From positions 124,001 through 188,000 of the forward strand of contig JAUSJA010000008.1 of NCBI GenBank assembly GCA_030647905.1: DNA of 64,000 nt, written 5' to 3'. The translations under genes and the position numbers were made by a program. Below are positions 8,608 through 18,098 of the stretch, in pieces. This DNA comes from Gemmatimonadaceae bacterium. GTDB lineage: Bacteria; Gemmatimonadota; Gemmatimonadetes; Gemmatimonadales; Gemmatimonadaceae. The notes under the pieces are model-generated. The model did not search any database, was not told where the DNA came from, and saw only the letters and a program-made list of their open reading frames with translations. How positions within the stretch are numbered: the first letter of the stretch is position 1; each line of letters begins with the position of its first letter.

Positions 8608-9344
8608 ATCAGGCGGCATCACGGGAGGGCGAGGTGTTCGTCGTCGAGCTGACACAGTTCTCAGGTCCGCTCGATCTCCTGCTCACGCTCATCCGCGACG
8701 AGCAGATAGACATCCAGGATATTCCCGTTGCGCGCATCGCCGAGCAATTCCTCGAGCGGATCTCGACCCTCGCGCTCGATGAAGCGGCCGACTATCTGGA
8801 GATGGCCGCGCGACTCGTCCGCATCAAGGCCCAGATGCTTCTGCCTCGCCGTGAAGGTGACGAAGCGTGGGAGGATCCGCGCGCGGAGCTGGTGCGCCGG
8901 CTCCTCGAGTACCAGCAGGTCAGGGAGGTGGTGGACATTCTCGAGCGGCGCAGCGACGAGCGGCGCAACCGCTTCGCGCGGGCGTATCTGCCACAGAATT
9001 TCTCCTCGCCCGCGCCGGCCGCCGCGGCTTTGTCGCTCTCGCTGCCTGAGCTCTTCGCCGCGGTGGACCGCGTTCTGCGCGTCGCGAAGAAGCCGACGAT
9101 GCACGATGTCGTTCCGCGCGCGCTCGATGTGGACGGCGCCATGGCGACGGTCCGCGCGGTGCTCGCACTTCGCGCGTCCGCCCGGTGGGGAGACGTCATC
9201 CAGTGCGACGCCGAGCCATGGCAGGTTCTTTCCGTTCTTCTGGCATTGCTCGAGCTCGCCAAGCGAGGCGAGCTCAAGATCGCTCAGTCCAGACCATTCG
9301 CCTCCGTCGAGATAACCAGTGATACCGCTAGCGAAGCTGCTTGA
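8595..9344 (+). CDS. scpA: Segregation and condensation protein A
   Basis: ScpA is the kleisin subunit of the SMC-ScpA-ScpB condensin, bridging the SMC head domains. The 249-residue product shows the family N-terminus [19 protein letters not shown], the [18 protein letters not shown] helix and a C-terminal winged-helix region ([19 protein letters not shown]). The frame is open further upstream, but the ATG at 8595 gives the correct N-terminus and overlaps the preceding protease gene by 13 nt. It overlaps scpB by 26 nt. Confidence 0.93.
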   Translation: MDNVNQAASREGEVFVVELTQFSGPLDLLLTLIRDEQIDIQDIPVARIAEQFLERISTLALDEAADYLEMAARLVRIKAQMLLPRREGDEAWEDPRAELVRRLLEYQQVREVVDILERRSDERRNRFARAYLPQNFSSPAPAAAALSLSLPELFAAVDRVLRVAKKPTMHDVVPRALDVDGAMATVRAVLALRASARWGDVIQCDAEPWQVLSVLLALLELAKRGELKIAQSRPFASVEITSDTASEAA

Positions 9345-10029
9345 GGCAGCGCTGTTCTCCAGTGCGCACCCCGTCGCCATCGCCGACCTCAAGGCAATGG
9401 TCGCCGATGGAGAGACGACGGGCGACGATGTCACGGCCGCTCTCCAGGAGCTGCGCCGCCATTACGACGAAGACGGCCACGGCGTCGAGCTGATCGAGGT
9501 CGGGGGCGGCTGGCAGATACTCACGCGTCCCGAATACACGGAGACGATCGAGCGTGCGCAGCTCGCCGCGAGACCGCAACGGCTCTCCGCCGCCGCGCTG
9601 GAGACGCTCGCGATCATCGCCTACCGGCAGCCCATCGGGCGCGCCGAGATCGAGGAGATCCGCGGCGTCGGCTGCGGTCAGATGCTCAAGTCGCTGCACG
9701 AGCGCGAGTTGATCGAGGTCGTCGGCCGCGGGGAGGGAATGGGCCGACCGCTGCTTTACGGAACGACTCCCGGATTCCTTGAGCAGTTCGCCCTGCGCCA
9801 CCTCGGCGAGCTTCCGCGCGCGGACGAGCTCGCGGTTGCGCTGCGCGATCCCAACGCGCCGCTGCCGCCGATTGCGAACGCGACACCGGAACTGGCGCCG
9901 GAAGTGGACGCTTCGGGCTCCGACAGCAATTCCTCCTCTGCGCCAACAGGTGACTCCGGCGTCGCCGAATCCGAACGCATCGCCATCGAGAGCACAGACT
10001 CGCCCTACGCAGCAGTGCAGAGCCGATGA
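9319..10029 (+). CDS. scpB: Segregation and condensation protein B
   Basis: ScpB dimerises and binds the ScpA kleisin in the bacterial condensin. The 236-residue protein has two winged-helix domains, with the diagnostic RLSAAALETLAIIAYRQPI and the following RGVGCGQMLKSLHERELIE and GRPLLYGTT. The GTG start lies inside the end of scpA. The last 60 residues or so are a low-complexity Ser/Pro/Glu tail beyond the core. It is coupled to rluB by an ATGA overlap. Confidence 0.93.
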   Translation: MIPLAKLLEAALFSSAHPVAIADLKAMVADGETTGDDVTAALQELRRHYDEDGHGVELIEVGGGWQILTRPEYTETIERAQLAARPQRLSAAALETLAIIAYRQPIGRAEIEEIRGVGCGQMLKSLHERELIEVVGRGEGMGRPLLYGTTPGFLEQFALRHLGELPRADELAVALRDPNAPLPPIANATPELAPEVDASGSDSNSSSAPTGDSGVAESERIAIESTDSPYAAVQSR

Positions 10030-10745
10030 CTGAGGTCATGCGCATTCAGCGCGCCCTCGCGCGCGCCGGCGTCGCCTCCCGTCGCAAGGCCGAAGAGCTC
10101 GTCGCTGCGGGGAGAGTGAAAATCAACGGCGTCGTCGCCACCACTGGTCAGAGCGTGGATCCCGACGGCGACACTATCACCGTTGACGACAAGCCCGTGG
10201 CCCAGCCGACTGGATTCCACTGGCTTGTTCTGAACAAGCCGCCCGGAGTGCTCACGACCAAATCGGATCCCGGCGGCAGGCGCACGGTGTTCGACTTCGT
10301 CGCCGACAAGCCCGGCCTCACCTACGTCGGTCGTCTCGACTACATGACGGAAGGGGTGCTGATCTTTACGACGGATGGCGAGGCGGCCCACAAGCTCACG
10401 CATCCGAGCACGGAAGTGGAGCGGACCTATGTCGCGACGGTTCGCGGCGACGGCCCGGCCGCAGTCCGTGCGGCCCGGAACGGTGTAGAGCTGGAGGATG
10501 GATGGATGCAGCCGCTCGACATCGTAGCCCGAAACATCAGCAGGGGGCTTTGGGAGCTCGACGTGACCATCGCCGAAGGTCGCAATCGGGAAATCCGGAG
10601 ATTCTGCGCCGCCCTCGGCCTCGGAGTGGAGCGACTTGTGCGTACGCGGTTCGGTCCAGTCTCGCTCGGCAACCTTCCTTCGGGAGCGACGCGTCTCCTC
10701 ACGGGGCGGGAGCGGGATATCATCCTGGCTATCACGCAGGCATAG
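10026..10745 (+). CDS. rluB: RluB/RsuA-family rRNA pseudouridine synthase
   Basis: The 239-residue enzyme has an N-terminal S4 RNA-binding domain (RIQRALARAGVASRRKAEEL, with VAAGRVKINGVV) and a pseudouridine synthase domain whose catalytic Asp lies in VGRLDYMTEGVLIFTTDG. The RNREIRRFCAALGL motif is the conserved late block. RluB modifies U2605 of 23S rRNA in E. coli; RsuA-type specificity for 16S rRNA cannot be excluded. The scpA-scpB-rluB order is common in bacteria. Confidence 0.9.
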   Translation: MTEVMRIQRALARAGVASRRKAEELVAAGRVKINGVVATTGQSVDPDGDTITVDDKPVAQPTGFHWLVLNKPPGVLTTKSDPGGRRTVFDFVADKPGLTYVGRLDYMTEGVLIFTTDGEAAHKLTHPSTEVERTYVATVRGDGPAAVRAARNGVELEDGWMQPLDIVARNISRGLWELDVTIAEGRNREIRRFCAALGLGVERLVRTRFGPVSLGNLPSGATRLLTGRERDIILAITQA

Positions 10746-10784
10746 AGACAGCTCCGCGGCAACACAACGAATAAGGAGACGCAC

Positions 10785-11759
10785 GTGGCAACACAGGTTC
10801 CCGCCGCCGTAGATACCGGAATGATCCACGACATCGTGGACCAGGTCAGCCGGCGAATCGTCGGCCAGAACTACATGATCGAGCGGCTCGTGATCAGCAT
10901 CCTCACCGGCGGCCATGTGCTGCTGGAGGGAGTTCCGGGACTGGCGAAGACGCTGGCCGTCAGCACTCTCGCCGAGACTATCAGCACCACCTTTCAGCGC
11001 ATTCAGTTCACCCCCGACCTGCTGCCGGCGGACATTCTCGGCACACAGGTCTACGATCAGTCGAACGGACAGTTCAGCGTGAAGAAGGGGCCGATCTTCG
11101 CCAACATCATCCTCGCCGATGAGATCAACCGTGCGCCAGCCAAGGTGCAGGCTGCGCTGCTCGAAGCGATGCAGGAGAAGCAGGTGACGATCGGCGGCAC
11201 GACGTTCAAGCTCGACGAGCCATTCCTCGTGCTGGCGACGCAGAACCCGATCGAGCAGGAAGGGACGTACCCGCTCCCCGAAGCGCAGGTTGACCGCTTC
11301 ATGCTCAAACTGCACGTCGGCTATCCGACGCAGGAGGAGGAGAAGGAGATACTTCGGCGCATGGCTGGCGGACACGCCATCGCCGTTCGTCACGTCGCCA
11401 CTCCGGAGGCGATCATGGCGGCGCGAGCGCGCATAGCCGATCTGTACATGGACGAGCGGATCGTGGATTACATCGTGTCCATCGTGCACGCGACGCGCTT
11501 TCCCGCCGACGCGGGGCTTCAGGATCTCATTCCGCTGATCGAGTTCGGTGCGAGCCCGCGCGCGACGCTGTCGCTCGCCCAGGCGTCGCGAGCCCACGCG
11601 TTCCTGCGCGGGCGCGCGTTCGTAACACCCGACGACGTGAAGGCGATCGCGCCGGACGTGCTTCGGCACCGTGTGCTGACGACGTACGAAGCGGAAGCGG
11701 AAGAGATGACCAGCGACGCAATCGTCTCGCGCATCCTGGCCGCCGTAGCGGCGCCGTGA
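10785..11759 (+). CDS. MoxR-family AAA+ ATPase
   Basis: A 324-residue AAA+ ATPase with MoxR Walker A GVPGLAKT, Walker B ILADEINRAPAKVQAALLEA, sensor region LATQNPIEQEGTYPLPEAQ and a C-terminal lid. MoxR ATPases are thought to act as chaperones with von Willebrand A proteins. A strong AAGGAGA precedes the GTG start. It opens a five-gene cluster with DUF58, BatD-like, BatA and BatB-BatC proteins, joined by 4-nt overlaps, so the products very likely function together at the membrane. Confidence 0.93.
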   Translation: MATQVPAAVDTGMIHDIVDQVSRRIVGQNYMIERLVISILTGGHVLLEGVPGLAKTLAVSTLAETISTTFQRIQFTPDLLPADILGTQVYDQSNGQFSVKKGPIFANIILADEINRAPAKVQAALLEAMQEKQVTIGGTTFKLDEPFLVLATQNPIEQEGTYPLPEAQVDRFMLKLHVGYPTQEEEKEILRRMAGGHAIAVRHVATPEAIMAARARIADLYMDERIVDYIVSIVHATRFPADAGLQDLIPLIEFGASPRATLSLAQASRAHAFLRGRAFVTPDDVKAIAPDVLRHRVLTTYEAEAEEMTSDAIVSRILAAVAAP

Positions 11760-12811
11760 TCATCCGCCGCACTCCGCTCGCGAGGCGGCGCGGGGGCAAC
11801 CTCGTCGCGCGCCGCGAGGAAGAGGAGCGCGACGAGAGATGGTCGCTGTTTCGTCGCACACGGCGCGAGCGCCCGCATGAGCCGCGCCAGGCGTCAGCGG
11901 CGGTCGCCGAGGCAATCAGGGAGGGCGTTCCTCCAGAAATACTCCGACAGGTCAAGCTCATCGAGCTTCGCACACGCAGCCTCGTGAACTCGCTCTTCAC
12001 TGGCGAGTATCGCAGCACGTTCAAGGGGCAGGGAATGGAGTTTTCGGAGGTGCGCGAATACCAGCCCGGCGACGAGGTGCGTACCATTGACTGGAACGTC
12101 ACTGCCCGCATGCGGCGTCCGTTCGTCAAGCGCTACATCGAGGAGCGCGAGCTGACGGTGATGCTGGCGGTGGATCTCTCCGGCTCCGAGCGATTCGGCA
12201 CGGTGCGCCGGTTCAAGAGCGAGCTGGCGACCGAGCTTGCTGCGGTGCTTGCGATGTCAGCCGTGCGCAACAACGACCGCGTCGGCGTCGTCCTCTTCAC
12301 CGATCGCATCGAGTACGTCCTGCCGCCGCGGAAGGGACGCAAGCATGTGCTCAGGATTCTCCGCGACATCCTCACCTTCGAGCCCGTCGGGCGCGGCACC
12401 GACATCGCCGGTCTGACGAATCATCTCGCGCGCACGCTGTCGCAGAAGACGATTGTCTTCCTGATATCCGATTTCGATGCCCCGGACATCGAGCGCCCGC
12501 TGAAGATTCTCGCGCAGCGGCATGACGTGGTTGCGGTGACCGTCGAGGACCCGAGCGAGCGGGAGCTGCCTGACGTCGGGCTCGCGCGCTTCGTGGATCC
12601 CGAGACAGGGCAGACGTTCGAGATTGACACGAGCTCTTCACGGGTGCGCGCCGACTACGCCCGGCAGGTCGGCGAGGAGCGCGACGCGCGCCGTCATCTG
12701 CTGCGACGGCTCGCGATAGATGAAGTGCCGGTGAGCACCGACGGAAACTATATCGAGCCGCTGCTCAGGTTCTTCCGCTCGCGGGAGACACAGACGAGAC
12801 GCAGAAGATGA
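11756..12811 (+). CDS. DUF58 domain protein
   Basis: A 351-residue soluble protein with the DUF58 signature YQPGDEVRTIDWNVTAR near residue 100 and a von Willebrand A-like core (VMLAVDLSGSERFG, then FLISDFDAPD). DxSxS in AVDLSGS suggests a metal-ion-dependent adhesion site. DUF58 proteins regularly pair with MoxR ATPases. The first 50 residues are Arg-rich and atypical. The GTG start overlaps the MoxR stop, but an internal start nearer residue 40 cannot be excluded. Confidence 0.88.
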   Translation: MIIRRTPLARRRGGNLVARREEEERDERWSLFRRTRRERPHEPRQASAAVAEAIREGVPPEILRQVKLIELRTRSLVNSLFTGEYRSTFKGQGMEFSEVREYQPGDEVRTIDWNVTARMRRPFVKRYIEERELTVMLAVDLSGSERFGTVRRFKSELATELAAVLAMSAVRNNDRVGVVLFTDRIEYVLPPRKGRKHVLRILRDILTFEPVGRGTDIAGLTNHLARTLSQKTIVFLISDFDAPDIERPLKILAQRHDVVAVTVEDPSERELPDVGLARFVDPETGQTFEIDTSSSRVRADYARQVGEERDARRHLLRRLAIDEVPVSTDGNYIEPLLRFFRSRETQTRRRR

Positions 12812-13773
12812 TCCTTCCGGTGGCGCTCACGCTGCTGCTCCAGGGCGCGGGAGCTGCCGCACCTCCCGCTGCGTCCGGCGCGCAGCTCCCGGTGCAGCTC
12901 CCGGTGCAGCTCGGGGTCGGTGTCACCAGCGACACTGTGACGGTAGGGCAGCGCTTCGTCGCAATCGTGAGGATCCGCGCGCCACGTGGTGCCACGATCA
13001 AGTTCCCTACCGAAAGCGATTCCGCCGCTGCGGCGTCTCCAACCGCGACCGAGCTGATCGGGAAGCCGGTCGTGCAGCCGGTTCCCGACTCGACTGCGAC
13101 GACCATGACGGCGGCGTACCGCCTCGCGGCATGGGACGTCGGCCCGCAGCGGCTCGGACTCGGCAATGTCGTCGTTCGCCTCGGCGGTCGGACCGGCTAC
13201 GTCTCGCTCGCCGATCGCGGAGTGTTCGTGCGCTCGGTCCTGCCCGTTGATTCCGCGCTTCGCGTGCCGAAGCCTCCGCGCCCGGCGATTGACCTCGAGC
13301 CCTTCGACTGGCTCCCGCTGGCGCTTCTTGCGGCCGCTTTGGTGGCTGCGGCTCTCGCGTGGCGCGTCTGGGTCTGGTACCGCCGCCGGAAGGATGCGCC
13401 TCTCGACCCGTTCGCCGCGGCTGAGCGTGAGTTCAACCGGATCGAGGCGCTGCGGCTCACCGAATCGGGAGAAGGCGAGCGGCACGGGACGCTCATGACT
13501 GACGTGCTGCGCGATTACCTCGCCGCGCGCGTCCCGGGGATCGCGCGTTCGCACACTTCGTCGGAACTGCTCGCGGCGGGGGAAGACATTCGAGGCATCG
13601 CCGGCGGTCTTGGCGAGCTCCTCTGGCGCACGGACCTGATCAAGTTCGCCAACGCGCGCGTCGCGCCCGATGAAGCAGAGCGGCTCGGCAGCTGCGCGCG
13701 CGGAATCGCCCGCGCCGTCGAGAGCCATTTCGTCGAGCGCGAGAAGGAATCGGCGGAGAAGCGCGCGGCATGA
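12808..13773 (+). CDS. BatD/DUF4381-like single-span membrane protein
   Basis: A 321-residue protein with an N-terminal signal peptide, a beta-rich extracytoplasmic domain (about 30-155), one membrane helix near 168-190 (LPLALLAAALVAAALAWRVW) and a cytoplasmic helical domain. The layout fits the BatD-like component of Bat/MoxR clusters, though sequence similarity is too weak for a firm name. Just after the signal peptide the gene has a 12-bp tandem repeat encoding QLPVQLPVQL. It overlaps both neighbours by 4 nt. Confidence 0.7.
   Translation: MILPVALTLLLQGAGAAAPPAASGAQLPVQLPVQLGVGVTSDTVTVGQRFVAIVRIRAPRGATIKFPTESDSAAAASPTATELIGKPVVQPVPDSTATTMTAAYRLAAWDVGPQRLGLGNVVVRLGGRTGYVSLADRGVFVRSVLPVDSALRVPKPPRPAIDLEPFDWLPLALLAAALVAAALAWRVWVWYRRRKDAPLDPFAAAEREFNRIEALRLTESGEGERHGTLMTDVLRDYLAARVPGIARSHTSSELLAAGEDIRGIAGGLGELLWRTDLIKFANARVAPDEAERLGSCARGIARAVESHFVEREKESAEKRAA
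12883..12912 (+). repeat. 12-bp tandem repeat in the BatD-like gene
   Basis: Two full copies of a 12-bp unit plus a half copy encode QLPV QLPV QL at the mature N-terminus. The copies are identical at base level, suggesting recent slippage. Confidence 0.8.
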
Positions 13774-14762
13774 AGATTCCCGATCTCTTCACTTTCCAGT
13801 CGCCGCAGGCACTGCTGCTCCTGCTGATCCTGCCTGTGTGGTGGTTGTGGCGACGGCGCAGGTCTGAAGACGCAATCGTTTTTTCGAGGACATCCGTGCT
13901 GGCGCGCGGTCCGAAGGCCGGACAGGGAATCGCGCGCGCGATCTTCGTTCTCAGGAACCTCGTCATTGCCGGAGTGATCGTCGCCATCGCAAGACCGCGC
14001 AGCGGAGCACACGTGGAGAACATCACCAGCTCTGGCATCAACATCGTGCTCGCGCTGGATCTCTCCAGCTCGATGCTCGCGCAGGACTTTCGACCGAACA
14101 ACCGTCTCGAGGTCGCAAAGGCGCGGGCGAAACAATTCGTGCGCGCGCGCGAATCGGACAGGATCGGCATCGTCGCTTTTGCCGGCGAGGCGCTGACACA
14201 GGTGCCGCTCACCACCGACCACCCGGTGGTGCTTCAGGCGATAGACAATCTTCAGGCCGGACAGCTCGAGGACGGAACCGCCATCGGGCTCGGCATCGCC
14301 ACCGCGGCCAACCGGCTGCGCGACGCACCCGGGCGCTCGCGAGTGATGATCGTCGTCACTGACGGCGTCAACAATCGCGGAGAAATCGATCCGCTGTCGG
14401 CCGCGAAGGCGGCCGCGGTGTACGGCATCAAGATCTACGGCATCGGCGTCGGCACCGAGGGAGTCGCCCCGGTGCCCGTCGGGCGCGACGCCTTCGGGCT
14501 CCGGTTCGAGAACCAGCCGGTGAAGATAGACGAGGCTTTGCTCCGCCAGATCGCGGCGCTGACGGGAGGGCGCTATTTCCGAGCGCGCGACGGCGCGGCG
14601 CTGGGGCAGATCTATTCGCAGATCGACCGGCTCGAGCGAGTGCCGGTGCAGTCGCGCTCCCTCGTCACCTACACCGAGCTGTACCGATGGGCGCTGGGCG
14701 TCGCGATCCTCGCCTTGCTTCTCGAGCTGGGTCTCACCGCGTGGAGGGCTCCGCTGCCATGA
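13770..14762 (+). CDS. BatA-like von Willebrand A membrane protein
   Basis: A 330-residue protein with two N-terminal hydrophobic helices (about 12-27 and 58-74), a von Willebrand A domain with MIDAS motif D97-L-S-S-S (VLALDLSSSM), the partner TDGVNNRGEID, and a C-terminal membrane helix. This is the BatA/BatB topology, in which the VWA domain sits between membrane anchors. It belongs to the MoxR cluster and overlaps the next gene in ATGA. Confidence 0.88.
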   Translation: MKIPDLFTFQSPQALLLLLILPVWWLWRRRRSEDAIVFSRTSVLARGPKAGQGIARAIFVLRNLVIAGVIVAIARPRSGAHVENITSSGINIVLALDLSSSMLAQDFRPNNRLEVAKARAKQFVRARESDRIGIVAFAGEALTQVPLTTDHPVVLQAIDNLQAGQLEDGTAIGLGIATAANRLRDAPGRSRVMIVVTDGVNNRGEIDPLSAAKAAAVYGIKIYGIGVGTEGVAPVPVGRDAFGLRFENQPVKIDEALLRQIAALTGGRYFRARDGAALGQIYSQIDRLERVPVQSRSLVTYTELYRWALGVAILALLLELGLTAWRAPLP

Positions 14763-16369
14763 TGGATCTACGCTACGTGAGCTGGCCGTGGGCTCTGCCG
14801 CTGGTGGTCGTCGTGCCCGTGATCACTGCGTGGATGATCGCCACCGCCCGGAGAGTGCGCGCCCGGCGCCTTGCCCATCTCGGAACTCCGTTGATGATCG
14901 CGCGTCTTGCACCCGCCGCCGCTGCCGCTTCGCGCTGGCAACCGCTGCGATTGTCTCTCGCCGCGCTCTGCCTGGCGATTGCTTTCGCCGGACCTCGCTG
15001 GGGAATCGAGCGCACCGTCGTCCGGCAGCCGGGCATAGACGTAGTTCTCGCTCTCGACGCGTCGTCGTCAATGCTTGCGCGCGACGAATCCCCGGACCGC
15101 CTCACGAAGATGAAGCAGGTCGTTGACCGGCTTCGCGAGCTGTCGCCCAGCGACCGGTTCGCTCTCGTGGCGTTCGCCGGGCGCAGCTACGTGCTGAGCC
15201 CGTTCACCACTGACGATGCGGCGCTCAATCTTTTCATCAGCAATCTCGATCCGACCATCGTGGGTCAGTCTGGCAGCTCGATCGCCAGCGCCCTGCGCCA
15301 GGCGAACAACCTCCTCGCTCTGTCGAAATCCGATGCCGAACGCGCGATAGTGGTGATGAGCGACGGTGAAGGGTTCGAGGGCCAGGATGAGGTTCTCACC
15401 GAAGCTCGACGGGCTGCCGAGGCTGGCACGTCGGTGATCACCGTCGGTTTCGGCACGACGCCGGGCGCCACGATACCGGTCGTGGAGAACGGAGTCACGA
15501 CACAGAAAAAGGATCAGTCCGGAGCGGTCGTGGTAACGAAATACTCGCCCGATCTGCTGAAGGCAGCTGCCGATGCCGGGCACGGCGTCTTCGTCCCACC
15601 GACCGATCCCGACCGGGCGGCTGCGGTGAGACAGACGCTCGCCGGCCTGCGCACGGAACAGCGGTCTCTCACCAGGGGAACGGATCTCGGACAGCGATTC
15701 CAGCTGTTTCTCATTCCGGCACTGCTGCTCGTGGTTCTCGACACCTTCCTTTCGACGCGGCGCGGCAGGCGGCGCGAGCTTTCCGCCGTCGCGACGGCAG
15801 CGTCTGCCGCGGCGCTGGTGATTCTCAACGCCTGCTCCACCGGCGACGTACGCGATCGGGCCGCGGTGAAACTGTACAATCGCGGCACAGCGATGCTCGC
15901 GATCCCGGACTCGATGGAAGCGGCGGTGCCCGTGCTGAAGCAGGCGGCCCAATCGAAGGACGTCGAAGTCGCATTCAGGGCCGGATTCAACGCCGGCTAC
16001 GTCCATCTGCGCGATGGCCTGCGGCTGCGCGGCGACTCGGCGACGATGCCGCTCGACAGCGCGCTTGCGGTTTACAAGCGGGCTCTTACACTGCGGTCCG
16101 ATGACATGGACGCCAAATGGAATTACGAGCTCGCACTTCGGAAGCAGAAGAGCGGAGGCGGCGGCGGCGGCGGAGGCGGCGGCGCCAACCCGCAGCCTGA
16201 GCCGCAGAACTCTCAGAACGAGGCGCCGCGCCCGCGTCCGATTCCCGGTATGACCGAGCAGCGCGCCGAGCAGATACTCAATTCGATGGAGCAGCAGGAG
16301 CAGGACGTGCAGGGGCGCAAGCAGCGGAGAAGCGTGCCGACGCCGCCGCCCAACGGACGGGACTGGTAG
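14759..16369 (+). CDS. BatB-BatC fusion: VWA domain plus TPR-like tail
   Basis: The 536-residue product joins two parts. Residues 1-350 are BatB-like: an N-terminal membrane helix, a second near 63-77, a VWA domain with MIDAS D100-A-S-S-S, and a closing membrane helix. Residues 360-536 resemble BatC, with a tetratricopeptide-like helical region (AVYKRALTLRSDDMDAKWNYELALRKQ), a run of ten glycines and a Pro/Gln tail. A second hydrophobic stretch ending in ILNACSTG looks like a lipoprotein signal but lies mid-protein, as if a former BatC start were fused in. Start ATG 14759 overlaps BatA by 4 nt. Confidence 0.82.
   Translation: MMDLRYVSWPWALPLVVVVPVITAWMIATARRVRARRLAHLGTPLMIARLAPAAAAASRWQPLRLSLAALCLAIAFAGPRWGIERTVVRQPGIDVVLALDASSSMLARDESPDRLTKMKQVVDRLRELSPSDRFALVAFAGRSYVLSPFTTDDAALNLFISNLDPTIVGQSGSSIASALRQANNLLALSKSDAERAIVVMSDGEGFEGQDEVLTEARRAAEAGTSVITVGFGTTPGATIPVVENGVTTQKKDQSGAVVVTKYSPDLLKAAADAGHGVFVPPTDPDRAAAVRQTLAGLRTEQRSLTRGTDLGQRFQLFLIPALLLVVLDTFLSTRRGRRRELSAVATAASAAALVILNACSTGDVRDRAAVKLYNRGTAMLAIPDSMEAAVPVLKQAAQSKDVEVAFRAGFNAGYVHLRDGLRLRGDSATMPLDSALAVYKRALTLRSDDMDAKWNYELALRKQKSGGGGGGGGGGANPQPEPQNSQNEAPRPRPIPGMTEQRAEQILNSMEQQEQDVQGRKQRRSVPTPPPNGRDW
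16154..16185 (+). repeat. GGC-rich microsatellite
   Basis: A run of GGC/GGA triplets encodes ten consecutive glycines between the TPR-like region and the Pro-rich tail of the BatB-BatC fusion. Its length may vary by slippage in whole codons. Confidence 0.8.
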
Positions 16370-16370
16370 C

Positions 16371-18098
16371 TTGCCCGTCATCGCTGTGCTGCCGAGCGCG
16401 GTCGCCGATCAGATCGCCGCCGGCGAAGTGGTCGAGCGTCCCGCATCAGTCGTGAAGGAGCTGGTGGAAAATGCGCTCGACGCGGGGGCCATGACCGTGG
16501 ACGTGGCGATCGAGGAGGGGGGCCACAAGCTCATTCGCGTCAGCGACGACGGCTCGGGCATGGACCGCGAAGATGTCGCGCTTGCTCTGTTGCGGCACGG
16601 AACGTCCAAGATCCGGACCGCATCCGATCTCGTTGGAGTCGAAAGCTTCGGATTTCGCGGGGAAGCTCTCTCCGCGATCGCGTCAATATCGCGACTCGAA
16701 ATAGATACGAGCCCGGCGGACGGCGAAGGCGCGCTGCTCAGCGCGGCGGGAGGCTCGGCGAGCACGATCTCGTCATCCGCCAGGCGTCGTGGCACCACCG
16801 TGAGCGTCGCACAGATTTTCTTCAACACGCCGGCCCGCAAGAAATTTCTCCGAAGCGCGCGCTCCGAATGGCGCGCGATCGCCGATGCGTTGAGCAACAT
16901 CGCCCTGACCAGGCCCGATGTCCGCTTCACTCTGAGCCATGACGGCAAGGCGGCGCTCGTGCTCCCGCCGGTTTCTTCCCTCCGCGCGCGAGTGAGCGGG
17001 ATCTGGGGAGGAAAATACGCGGGGGCGCTGCTCGAGGTGGACGACGTCAGCGGAGCCGTGCACACCAGCGGACTGGTGGAGCGCCCGGCGGACGTGGGCA
17101 CGGCTACACGCCGCATTCTCATATCGGTGAACGGGCGGTCCATTCGCGACACCGGAATAGTGCGGGCCGCGGAAGCTGCGTACCGCTCCACGATTTCCGC
17201 GGGGCTCAGGCCTTCGCTCTTCCTCAGCGTTACGCTTCCCGCGTCGACGGTGGACGTCAACGTCCATCCCGCGAAAGCTGAAGTGCGCTTCCTGGAGAGA
17301 TGGCCCGTCGAACGAGCAGTGGAGACTGCCGTGCGGCGTGCGCTCGGCACTTTCGATGCGTCGGCGGGGCTGGGCGGGCGCTACTTCCGTCCGGCGAGAC
17401 CCGACCTCGAGTCGCTTGGCGCTGCGCTGGTCAACCACGCATCGGTGCTCTCTTCTTCGCGCGCTCCATCGGAGGGATTGTTCGAGTCGCCCGCATTGAG
17501 TGAACCGGCGGCGGACGTGGATCGCCAGGAGATACCTGATCTCTTCCAGTTCCGCCGCACATACATCGCGTTCGAGCATCCCGACGGACTCGTGCTGATT
17601 GATCAGCACTCCGCGCATGAGCGTATTCTCTTCGAAGAGTTCATGACTGCGCTCGAGACCGGACACGCGCCTGCACAACGGCTGCTGCTTCCGATCACGT
17701 TGCACCTGGGCCCGGCGGAAGCCGACGCGTTTGAGTCCAATCGCGAGTATCTGGAGAAGCTCGGATTCGAGATCGAAGGGTTCGGCGGCAGCACCCTCAT
17801 CGTGAATACGGTGCCCATGCCGCACCGGCGGTTCGATGCCGAGCGATGCCTGCGGGAGACACTGGACGCCCTCACCGGCAATCGTGTCGCCGGCACTGCT
17901 ACTCGTCACGAGCACCTGGCCGCGACAGTGGCGTGCAAGGCGGCGATCAAGGCGGGAGAAGCACTGTCGGCGCCGGAAATGCGGGCCCTCTTCGCGTCGC
18001 TCCGCGACACGACTCTTCCCGCGCACGACGTTCACGGCCGGTCAACGATTGTGCAGCTCAGCTGGGATGAGCTGGATCGGCGGTTTGGCAGAAAATAG
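16371..18098 (+). CDS. mutL: DNA mismatch repair protein MutL
   Basis: MutL couples MutS mismatch recognition to strand removal. The 575-residue protein has the GHKL ATPase N-terminus (VVERPASVVKELVENALDAG, FRGEALSAI, RRGTTVSVAQIFFNTPARK) and a C-terminal dimerisation domain. The endonuclease motif is present as D411-Q-H-S-A-H-E (normally DQHAAHE), but the usual CPHGRP zinc motif reads D553-V-H-G-R-S and ACR reads ACK, so nicking activity is doubtful. The TTG start directly follows the Bat operon. No mutS is in the window. Confidence 0.94.
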   Translation: MPVIAVLPSAVADQIAAGEVVERPASVVKELVENALDAGAMTVDVAIEEGGHKLIRVSDDGSGMDREDVALALLRHGTSKIRTASDLVGVESFGFRGEALSAIASISRLEIDTSPADGEGALLSAAGGSASTISSSARRRGTTVSVAQIFFNTPARKKFLRSARSEWRAIADALSNIALTRPDVRFTLSHDGKAALVLPPVSSLRARVSGIWGGKYAGALLEVDDVSGAVHTSGLVERPADVGTATRRILISVNGRSIRDTGIVRAAEAAYRSTISAGLRPSLFLSVTLPASTVDVNVHPAKAEVRFLERWPVERAVETAVRRALGTFDASAGLGGRYFRPARPDLESLGAALVNHASVLSSSRAPSEGLFESPALSEPAADVDRQEIPDLFQFRRTYIAFEHPDGLVLIDQHSAHERILFEEFMTALETGHAPAQRLLLPITLHLGPAEADAFESNREYLEKLGFEIEGFGGSTLIVNTVPMPHRRFDAERCLRETLDALTGNRVAGTATRHEHLAATVACKAAIKAGEALSAPEMRALFASLRDTTLPAHDVHGRSTIVQLSWDELDRRFGRK

